DNA of 64,000 nucleotides. It comes from Chrysemys picta bellii (Eukaryota > Chordata > Testudines > Emydidae). The notes below the pieces were generated by a model. The model was not told the origin of the DNA. It worked only from the letters and a program-made list of their open reading frames with translations, and searched no databases. A program made the position numbers and the translations under genes. Shown piece by piece: positions 33,602-42,700 of the stretch. How positions within the stretch are numbered: the first letter of the stretch is position 1; each line of letters begins with the position of its first letter. Where the stretch lies: contig NC_088799.1 in the NCBI RefSeq assembly GCF_011386835.1, positions 72,745,302 through 72,809,301 of the forward strand. The letters are read 5' to 3'.

Positions 33602-36600
33602 ATCCAGTAGTTAAAAAAAAAAAAAACTAATAATTTAAATTGGAATTTCATCCATTAATAAGTATTTATTATATAGTTAAAACCATTCTATTGAAGGACA
33701 GATATTAAATAACACTAAATATGTTAATGTTCAAAACAATATTAAAAATTTGAAAATTTAGAGCATGGAAACCAAAATAGCTAAAATTTAGTTTTGGCAA
33801 GATACACGGAATGGAAACTCCGGGATCTTTACCTGTCACTGAATATAGCCATCATACCAATAGTGGAATATAAAACAAGTCTACATATACTCTCCTTAAA
33901 ATTTTTACTCCTGTCCATTCCCAATAATTGTAACAAATCATTATTACCTTCACTCCACTTGCCACGCGCCCCAAGCACAAAACCAAAGAAGTGGATATTT
34001 TTACCTCCCGTTAAGTTTTTAATTTCTTCCTCTAACTCAAGATAATAAGCCACCTTCTCACTGTGGGCTTGTTCCAAACTTCCGGCATTATCCTCCCATC
34101 GCACTGTAACATCAACCACCACTGCTGTATCTCCTTTTATAAATATAATATCCGGCTTTCTTAACTCACCCTTACTATTTCTCAAATGGGGCTCTATCAT
34201 TGCCTTCCACCCTAATTTACCAACCTTATCTACAACTGCAGACACTACACTATTATGCCTTTTTATCCTAGCATTCTTAGTCTTATAACATTGTCCTGAG
34301 ATATGGGGAACAGTCTCCCGCACTTTACCGCACCATCTACAAAGAGCATTCACACCTCCTCTTCCTCTTGCTAATGTCTCCCTAGTAGGATAAATATTTG
34401 CCCTAAGCTGCAATGCTGCGATATACGCTGACGATTTAACTTTACTAGAGTTTCTAAAAATCGAATTACTAATTAAATCATTTTTAAAATATTTTATCCC
34501 TATTCCCTGACATCTCAGTTCCGACCATCTTAAAAATTCCTCTTCCCTCCATTTCTTGGGATGAGATGTTACTGCACTAAATGACAATATTTTATCCACA
34601 AGATTTTCTCCTGCATATAGATAAGATAGGTCCATCCAATCATCTCTCGAGACAATATGTCTCCTCCATTTACGAATTAACATATTTGGGATTTGCACAC
34701 TAAACTTAGTGAGAGCTAAACCACCATCCCTACCTCTAGAATAAAATATCCCATCTGTGGTACACTGAGGTAAATGTAAAATCTCTTTAACTATTTTTCT
34801 AACTAACACATCAAGATCATCTAAAAGATTAAAAGGGGGTTCTATTAAAAGAAGATTATAAAATAGCTTTGGTAAGATGTATGTCTGTAAAATTAATATT
34901 TTTTGGGCCGGTTTTAATGGGGCCTTAATTAAATTCTCACTCCAATCTTTCAATTTTTCTTTAAGTACCGGTCCCCCTACACCTATCCAGGGATCTATTC
35001 TAGCCCCTAAATATTTTTCAAAATCCCCTGGTTGAACATATTCAATCTCCTCTGACCCTATCTGCCAATTATCCTTAGGATTAACTACATAGGTTTTATG
35101 TTTAGTTAAAATATGAAAGCCTTTCTTTTTCTTCACATTAACAGAGAGATTAGTATTTTTACAAAACTCCTCTAAGATACCCAAATTTTTGATCATTCCT
35201 TTATATGAGCTACTTAAAATTGCCACATCATCGGCAAAAGCCAATGACGTGACACTATTACCCTTAACATAAAAACCACTTCCTTCTACTTCTAATCTAG
35301 TTAAAAGGGGATCCATAGCAATATTAAACAAAATTGGGGACAACGGATCACCCTGCTTGACCCCCCTCCTAATTAAAATAGACTCAGTAGCTTCATCACC
35401 CACCCATACCCTAGTTGTGCAATTATCATAAAGATCCCTAATAATATCGATAAAATGTTCATCTATACCAAATCTTCTCAACCCGGCTATTATATGTCCG
35501 TGTCCCACAGAATCAAATGCTTTAGCCAGATCTACGAACACTATTGCAATATCATTCCCATTTCATTTAGCCCCTTTAATCAAATTATCTAATATAGCAA
35601 TATTTTCCTCACACCCAGGGGCGGATATAAACCCTTTTTGTCTGCTACATATCTTAACTGTTTCCACCAGTCTTTTTGCTAATATTTTGGTATAGATTCT
35701 AATCCAAACTGACCCAATTGTCAATGGTCTCCAAGATGTTAACTTCTTCATTTCCTCCTCATCTTGTGTCTTTGGTATTAAAATCGTTCTATTTTTCTTA
35801 AATTCATCTGGTACCTGTCTATTTAGAAACCATATATTAAAATTTTTTGTAAGTATTAAGGAGTCTAAATTAAAAATATCCCACAAATTGCTCACTTTTA
35901 CTTTATCTGGGCCAGGAGCACTATCTTTTCTTATTTCTCTTAAAGCTATTCTAATCTCATCCACAGAGATCGGACTCATTAACATATCATTATCCACATT
36001 CTCTGTGGATGATGGCCACCCTATCATATTACCATGTCCAATTGTTCCCAAAATATTTACATAGTATTCCTCAATTTCTTTCATAGGGATAGCACACTTA
36101 GCCTTATCTGGTTCTCCCATTATAATGCGAGTCAATCTTCTTCTATCCTTATCAAATAATTGTTGATAGAATTTATACTTAGCTTTCTTTGTAGCATATC
36201 TCCTAATTGCATTAAATTGCTTCCTTCTCCCCTCCTTTCTCATCTTCCCTTTTCCTTTATTCCTCAACTCTATTTGACTTTCATTTCTAGGGTCCTTTCC
36301 CTCTACTAATGAATAACATAATTTTTCCAACATTGCCCATCCGTGAGCTTTTGTTAAATCCTCCTTTAATAATCCTTCAATTTCCCCTAAACTATTTATT
36401 ATTTCTCTTCCCTCCCTACTTTGTTTTCCCCGTTTACATATTTTCTCCACTAAATCCACTTCTGGATGTCCTTTTAGTGGGAAAATCCTCTCTCTTGGGG
36501 GCGGAATTTCTAATATATTTACTCTAATGTCCTCTACCTCAGTCACTTCCTCCCTATCTCCTGTTACCACTAACTTCTTCTTTGCTAATTCTCGTCTTTT

Positions 36601-37503
36601 ATCTGATATTTGTTTATTCGTTTTGGTCCTTATCTCGCTCTCAATACATTTATTTATATTCCTTTTCCCAATATATTTCCTTTCCAACTGTATAAGCTGC
36701 GCAACCTCATCTTTGGTCCATATACGAGATCTAGTCGATCCCTCTTTGATCTTACTTTTAGCAGCCATATCTTCTTTTCTTTGCTCATTCCTCACAGCAG
36801 GGTGTCTATGTCTACAGTGTTGGCTCAATCCAGATCTAGTATGAAAACCAAGCCCACAGACCGAGCACATATGGCTCTTCATTGGGGTATCCGCCTTCTT
36901 GGGTATGCACTAGGGGTAGTGGCAAGCTATATTATGATATTGAGAAGATTTTCCACATTTACTACATACAACTCATATGGCTTTACTTTTATGAACCACA
37001 TTAATATGTTTGGCCCATTTACCAAATGTTGGTAATATCTGGGGACATATTGGACAATTAAAACTATCAACGGGATACTCTAAATAAAAAACCCCATCCT
37101 TCCATGAACTACTTTCTAATATATTTATATTACTACCAGTACTGTTAAGATCCTTATTACGATCCCTATTAAAATCAGTACTTGGTCTAAAACTATTTAA
37201 TAAACTAGACCCATTAACTAAATGAGCATTAAGATATCCCGATTCCCTAACATATGGATCATCAAATGTACTTAAATACTTAAAATCTGGATTAAAACTG
37301 TCCATAGTTAAATCATTAAAAGTGTCCCTTGATAAAAACCATCGGTAAGATAGATAAAATCTCCTCACCATGATCATCACAAACATTCTCCTCTACCTCC
37401 TCTCCATGCTCCACTGGGAGGACTTGATTCTCACTCTCATTCTCATGAGACTTCATTATAGTCCACACCATTTTATCCATTGGTCCAGCGACCCTGATCA
37501 CAC
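33602..37503 (-). mobile_element. R2-like site-specific LINE in a non-rDNA location
   Basis: On - it runs from about 37503 to a homopolymer at 33612-33625 (A on +, T on the element's sense strand). It splits the Harbinger transposase. The domain order is three zinc fingers, a Myb-like motif, RT, a CCHC knuckle and a restriction-like endonuclease. This is the architecture of the R2/NeSL/Utopia group, which normally insert in rRNA, spliced-leader or U2 genes. No rRNA or U2 sequence flanks it. The junctions are approximate and no TSD was identified. Confidence 0.8.
33829..37386 (-). pseudogene. R2-like ORF: zinc fingers, Myb, RT, restriction-like endonuclease
   Basis: One continuous frame broken by only three stops. 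Zinc finger 1 is CPICPQILPTFGKWAKHINV, then VH (CCHH type). Finger 2 is CSKCGKSSQYHNIACHY (CCHC type, with a stop just before its last Cys). Finger 3 is CSVCGLGFHTRSGLSQH, then CRHRH. A Myb-like motif follows (RIWTKDEVAQLIQLERKY, then TNKQISDKRREL). The RT shows ILIPKTQD, VDLAKAFDSVGHGHI, GVKQGDPLSPILFNIAMD and the catalytic AFADDVAIL. The C-terminus has CRWCGKVRETVPHISGQC and then the nuclease KPDIIF...VVVDVTV. The stops are TGA and TAG in the finger linker, and a TGA at 35565-35563 before the RT palm. An upstream frame (37528-37316) may be the N-terminus after a frameshift. Confidence 0.85.
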
Positions 37504-38641
37504 ATAAAGGTCTCCCCCTTACTCTCACAGAGATTGTATATCACACAGCAAGTAGCAATAACAATGGGGATATTGGTTTGGCTGAGGTCTGAGAGAGTCA
37601 GTAAGGAGCGCCAGCGGCCTTTTAAACGGACAAATGCACATTCTACCACCATTCTGCACTTGCTTAGCCTGTAGTTGAACAGCTCCTGACTCCTGTCCAG
37701 GCTGCCTGTGTATGGCTTCATGAGCCATGGCATTAAGGGGTAGGCTATAGGATAACTATAGGCATTTCAACATCCCCAACGGTTATTTTCTGGTCCGGGA
37801 AGTAAGTCCCTTGCTGCAGACGTTTAAATAAAGTAGTGTTCCTGAAGACGCGAGCGTAATGAACCCTTCCCGGCCAGTCCACGTTGATGTTGGTGAAACG
37901 TCCCTTGTGATCCACTAGTGCTTGCAGCACCATTGAAAAGTACCCCTTGCGGTTTATGTATTGGGTACCCTGGTGCTCCGGTGCCAAGATAGGGATATGG
38001 GTTCCATCTATCGCCACACCACAGTTAGGGAATCCCATTGCAGCAAAGCCATCCACTATGACCTGCACATTTCCCAGAGTCACTACCTTTCGTAGCAGCA
38101 GCTCAGTGATTGCTTCGGCTACTTGCATCGCAGCAGCACCCACAGTAGATTTGCCCACTCCAAATTGATTCTCGACTGACCGGTAGCTGTTTGGCATTGC
38201 AAGCTTCCACAGGGCTATCGTCACTCGCTTCTCAACTGTGAGGGCTGCTCTTATCTTGGTATTCTGGCGCTTCAGGGCAGGGGAAAGCAAGTCACAAAGT
38301 TCCATGAAAGTGCCCTTACGCATGCGAAAGTTTCGCAGCCACCGGGAATCGTCCCACACCTGCAACACTATGTGGTCCCACCAGTCTGTGCTTGTTTCCC
38401 GGGCCCAGAATCGGCATTCCACGGCTATAACCTGCCCCATTAACAGCATGATCTCCAAAGCGCCGGGGCCCGTGGTTTGATAGAATTCCATGTCCATGTC
38501 CTCATCACTCTGGCCGCTGCACTGCCGTAGCCTACTCCTCACCGCCTGGTTTTGCAGGTTCTGGTTCAGCATAAACTGCACAATATCGCGCGAGGTGTTT
38601 ACAATGTTCATGACTGCTGTCTTGAGCTGAGCAGGCTCCAT
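37503..38641 (-). pseudogene. Harbinger DDE transposase, main part
   Basis: The probable start is the internal ATG at 38641-38639 (MEPAQLKTAVMN), as in the second copy (MDPALLSYAL). A helix-turn-helix-like YRSVENQFGVGKSTVG is followed by the DDE core. The first Asp is in CGVAIDGTHIPIL. The second should be in the 'vHDa' motif but reads VHYARVF, so the catalytic Asp is Tyr. The Glu is in VVECAFVRLKGRW. A small deletion near 37740 shifts the frame after VGDVEMPIVIL, and the rest (MPWLMKPYTG ... LCESKGETF) is read from 37733. The R2-like element then interrupts it. Inactive. Confidence 0.9.
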
Positions 38642-39009
38642 GCTTGCCGTGGTATGGCGTCTGCACTGTTCACCCAGGAAAAAGGCGCAAAACGGTTGTC
38701 TGCCGTTGCTTCCCTGGAGAGCGGGGAGGATGTACCCAGAATCACCCGCGACAATGTTTTTGGCCCCATCAGGCATTGGGATCTCAACCCAGAATTCCAA
38801 TGGGCGGAGGAGACTGCGGGAACTATGGGATAGCTATGGTATAGCTACCCACAGTGCAACGCTCTGGAAATCGACGCTAGCCCCGGTACATGGACGCACA
38901 CCGCCGAATTAATGTGCTTAGTGTGGCCGCATACATTCGACTTTATACAATCTGTTTCCAAAATTCGAATTATATAAATTCGGATTAATCCCTTATTGTA
39001 GACATACCC

Positions 39010-39475
39010 TAGGAGACTCCCTAGATTTGGAGAAGGAGGCAGGAGAGAGCTTTCCAGGAATCTAAAAAGCTTCTTAATCCTTAGAGCAACTTGTTTATTT
39101 TTATCTCGGCAAAGAATGCTGTTATGTGATGCTGTGTCATGTGATGCTCTGTCATTTGGGTTAGAGGGAGTTTTGTAATGTAACATCGTGAATGGCAAAG
39201 AAAGTCCAGGTAGATAAGTTTCCAGGTCACTGCCTAAATCTGAAATTAGAAAAAAAAATCTATCATTTTGGGAATAAAACAATTCTGTCAAAGCCTGTTC
39301 AGGAAGGCTTTTACAACTGATCACAGATCACAAACCACTTACTGGACTCTTCAATGAAAACAAAGGTATGCTGGCCATGGCAGCTGCTGGGCAACACTGC
39401 TGGGTTTTGACATTATCCACTTACAAGCATGGAGTAATCTATAACCTGATTACCAACACCAAAACACTCTAGTTT
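39010..39475 (+). pseudogene. Gypsy RNase H remnant
   Basis: The reading resumes where it was cut at 27583. One frame reads ERAFQESKKLLN (about 39040). A later frame reads LITDHKPLTGLFNENKG and MLAMAAAGQHCWVLTLST, the typical RT-RNase H segment of Ty3/Gypsy pol. Stops and frameshifts are present throughout. Confidence 0.75.
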
Positions 39476-39712
39476 ATGAAGCTTTCAGGAGAGATTGTTA
39501 CACTTGGAATACCTTGACCAAACACCAGATAAAGACTTCCCAGATAAAGAAATGAACTAGACAGGATCCTATCCTGCCCTGGGTGAAGCAGCATATACTG
39601 CAGGGCTGGCCAAATCAGTGACAGAGGGAAGAGTTCTGCCTGTATAGGGCCAGGAGCACAGAACTGAGCATAGATAAATGGATGTCTATTGTGGGGCACA
39701 AAAATCATCATT

Positions 39713-39742
39713 CCCCCCCCCCCTCCCCCCCCCCCCCCCCCC
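39713..39742 (+). repeat. Poly-C tract (C11-T-C18)
   Basis: A run of 11 cytosines, one T, then 18 cytosines, between the RNase H and integrase parts of the Gypsy element. The assembled length is likely unreliable. Confidence 0.7.
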
Positions 39743-39859
39743 GCCCGGACAAGATCAAGTCCTTAGAAATTTACAAGAAGCACCTCCTGCAATTCCTTGC
39801 ATGAAATCTTTGCCTTGGAGGTATGTATGTAGGTCAAACATGGATGTGGATCTGGCCAA

Positions 39860-40219
39860 TGTAATAAAGGAATGATCTCCATGTCAAGGACTCCTGTGGA
39901 CCCTATGCACTAGCAACCCTTCACCTTGGGAATAGCGTGGACACCCATTGCTCGGTGTACATATAGACTTTGCAGTCCCATATGTGGGGGAAATGTTTTT
40001 AAGCATAGTGGATGCATATTCAAAATGGTTAGATGTCCATGTGATGACCTCAACATCCTTTGATGCTGCTTGTGAAAAGCTCAGATGGACCTTTGCCACA
40101 TATGGGCTAACAGTAGTACTTGTCATGTACAATAGACCAGTTTTTACGAGCATCTATTTTAAAGTCTTTCCGAGGAAGAATGGAATTATGCATATTCAAA
40201 CATCCCCATATCATCCAGC
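39860..40219 (+). pseudogene. Gypsy integrase, catalytic core remnant
   Basis: The frame at 39948-40219 reads LGVHIDFAVPYVGEMFLSIV, DAYSKWLDVHVM, TFATYGLTVVLV, GIMHIQTSPYHPA. Integrases join element DNA to the host chromosome with a DDE triad. Here the first Asp (HIDFA) is present, but the segment normally 'sDNGp' reads MYNRPVF, so the second Asp is lost. The frame is cut after YHPA by the solo LTR. Confidence 0.8.
40216..40219. repeat. Left 4-bp TSD of the solo LTR
   Basis: cagc, repeated at 41138-41141 directly after the LTR. Confidence 0.6.
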
Positions 40220-41137
40220 TGTTGTGGTCAAAAACACCCACGCAGTGATTTTAGTTCAAAGTCTCAAGCCTGAGGCCAGTTTATTGACATACATACAGTG
40301 CACTGGGGTGCAGTCCGAAGACTGACACCCCGAGGACCGCTCGCAGGCGGGTTTTTATTTCATCAAACCGCAAGCAAAGCACAAACAATACGTCATGAGT
40401 TAAGAAATTGGGGTTGGGGTCAGCCCCCGCCCCCAAACCACGAGTTAAGAAACTAGGGTTGCGGTCAGTCTCTCCCTTAAACCGAGAGTTAAGAAATTAG
40501 GGTTGGGGTCAGTCCCCCCTCTCCCTTCCCCCCCTCCCCCCGGTACCTTCCTCATCAATTTCCGAGAAGTGCGTGTTTATTTGGGTAGAGGGGCGCTTGG
40601 TGGTTTTCCCTAGGGGTGGTACTTGGCACCAGTTTGGGTACATTTCTCGAGAAACATGTTATTTTCCGGGGTCTTTTAGTTAAAGATTGGGGGGGGGGGG
40701 TTCCATGGGACGCCTAAAGAGGATCTATGATTGGCTATTTTTGCAGATAGCTGGAATCACGGAGTGGGTCACAGATCACCCAAAGGAGAAGCTGCATGAG
40801 TTAAGAAATTGCATTTAGCTAAAGTTACCTATTGCTTCACACAAGTGGTTATTATATTTCATTAGTCATGAACATATTTAATTAGTGCTGCTGCTGGGGC
40901 TTTTTTTTTTATTCTTTCCCTCCTTTCCCACCCCTCCTCTGGTCATGACCCTTGACCGAGTTTGGCAGGGAATTGTGCAGTCTAGTCTAGTTCAGGCCCT
41001 GGCCTGGGCCCTGGCCTGTACTGCTTTGTGTAAGGGTAGTTAGCATAACAGATCTCTGTTGGAGGGTTTATTTTGGGGCCTTCAGATTCACAGCTCTGGC
41101 TATTAAAAAGAAGGCCCCCCTGCTCTATTTCCCCACA
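40220..41137 (-). mobile_element. Solo endogenous-retrovirus LTR, 918 bp
   Basis: Starts tgttgtgg and ends ccccaca, giving TG...CA ends and a short imperfect inverted repeat. It is flanked by the 4-bp repeat cagc. Read on -, it begins tgtggggaaatag, and has a polyadenylation signal (caataaac, from gtttattgac on +) near its end, so it is in reverse orientation. A 4-bp TSD fits gammaretrovirus-like (class I) elements. No internal viral genes are left. It splits the Gypsy integrase between YHPA and GLAERAVR. Confidence 0.7.
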
Positions 41138-41480
41138 CAGCCTAATGTGGCCTAGCAGAAAGAGCTGTTAGAACTTTTAAAGAGGGCTGAAGATGATTAA
41201 TGGGAGCTTGACAACAATGCTGGCTTAATTTGTTTTGAAATATAGAACAGCTCCTCAAACTATGATGGTGAGAACTCATTTGGACTTAATCCATCCTCGT
41301 ATGAAGAAGCAAGTGTTAAGGAAGCAAGCTCTTCAAAAAACAAAACCATGTCTATCCTGCTGACGACAGACAACTGGGCCCAAAGGTACTTAAGGTTTCA
41401 ATATTCACCAGCCAACATGGATTCCAGGTACTATCCAGAGCAAATTGTTTTTTTAAAGTCTGTGTAAATCATGGCTGAGT
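41138..41480 (+). pseudogene. Gypsy integrase C-terminus
   Basis: Directly after the LTR one frame reads GLAERAVRTFKEG, the segment that should follow the YHPA at 40219. Then come VLKYRTAPQTMM, LDLIHPRMKKQVLRKQALQK and YSPANMDSRYYPEQI, the C-terminal region of Ty3/Gypsy integrase, with frame changes. Confidence 0.75.
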
Positions 41481-41589
41481 CATAAGACAACATCAGGATC
41501 ATGTCTGCTTTTGGAGTAACGTGTGAAAACTAAAGCCTTTGTCCTTGAGTGATGACCATCTAAGGAGTTTAGGGGACAGTTTTGGTGGG

Positions 41590-42700
41590 AATGCCTGAGT
41601 CTCAGTGTGCCATTATCCAGGGTACAATCTGGACTGTTGAACAGCTGTGTCCCCTTAACTGTCTAGCCTGGGGTGCCTCTTACACTGATTTACTCTCAGA
41701 ACAGCTACTCCTGGCCTGCTCACACAGCCTCCAGCATGCAAATTCACTCCCAGCTAAACACATGAGCACTCTGGTCAGTCATTCATAAATTACATACAGG
41801 GCAATACCAGCAAATTCTTAGTCCCAGCCTTGTTCCCCCAGAGATGTGGGTCTTGTACGGTCCAGCACACTAATGAACAATACAAGCTCATACAAAGTCT
41901 GTCATTTCATCAAAGGAAAATGATGTATACACCAGCTTTGTTATCCCAAATGGAGTTTTCCACCCACTTTAATTCCAACACACTGGTTAAGATTAAAACA
42001 ATGACATAAGTTTATCAACTGCGGAAAGGTAGATTTTTAAGTGATTACAAGTGATGATCCATAAAACTAAAGATTGGTTACAAAAGAAAATAAGAGTAAT
42101 ACACAAGCTAATACCTAAGTTAACAAGCTAAGTGAACTTAAAAAGCAAATGTTTTGTCTCACCATACTCTGTTGTAAATTTCACAGGCTGGTTCTCCTTT
42201 CCACTCCCCCTTAGTTCAGTTCTTTGAGAGCTGTTGATGTCATGCCCAGAGAAATGGGAGGAGAAGAGGTGAAGTGGAGGCCACTGTCTCTCATATTTAT
42301 ACCAATCTCCCCTCTTTGAGGATTACCCCCAACTGTGGTGCAGGCGACAAGTAGTCTCTTGTGGATGTGAAGTTGAACTGTCTCTGTGATGAAATGTACA
42401 TTTCTTGTTTACACTTTCCTCTTGCTGAAGAATGGCTGCTTAACCTGATGATAGCTCTTTAGCACCTGGCTGGGTGAAAAACTGGTCTGGGCCTGCTTGT
42501 CTTAACCTTGGAGTATGTTATAACAATGATAAATTATAGATTCTTATAACTTCACATACAATATTGATATACATATTTCACCAGGACAATAATTTTCAGC
42601 AGATTATGATGTTTCAAATAGTACCTCACAAGGCATACTTAGTACAAAATTTATCATAGTCTTGTAAAAGAGGTGAACATAATAGTATAGACTGTGACAC
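41590..42700 (-). repeat. LTR-like repeat, diverged
   Basis: A 1.1-kb block of mixed composition with a reverse-strand aataaa-like signal (near 42000-42020, ataagtttatcaact on +). I recall this wording from turtle genomes, where it recurs as an LTR-like repeat. Termini and TSD were not secured. Non-coding. Confidence 0.35.

Larger units (their letters stand above)
27584..39009. mobile_element. PIF/Harbinger DNA transposon, interrupted by two LINEs
   Basis: The left end (gacctggtctacactatg...) and right end (...attgtagacataccc) are imperfect inverted repeats. Both are followed inward by aattcgg/ccgaatt stretches. The transposon carries a SANT/Myb gene on + and a DDE transposase on -, transcribed toward each other and meeting at 33270-33320. 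Without the CR1 (28028-31172) and R2-like (about 33602-37503) insertions it would be about 4.4 kb. It lies inside the Gypsy pol gene. The TSD is not resolved: the left flank ends tga and the right flank begins tag. Confidence 0.85.
25385..41480 (+). mobile_element. Ty3/Gypsy retrotransposon, decayed and multiply interrupted
   Basis: Reading on +, the pieces occur in Gypsy order. They are an LTR/leader-like segment (about 25385-25680, with aataaagc at about 25582), gag, RT, then a break by the Harbinger element, RNase H, integrase, a break by a solo LTR, and the integrase C-terminus. The 3' LTR was not found. The left and right parts join into one reading order once the insertions are removed, which shows that it is the oldest element of the nest. 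All coding parts contain stops and frameshifts. Confidence 0.8.

Noticed and set aside
36527..37035. Hydrophobic + strand ORFs of 105 and 141 codons
   Set aside because: Antisense shadow of the R2-like zinc-finger region.
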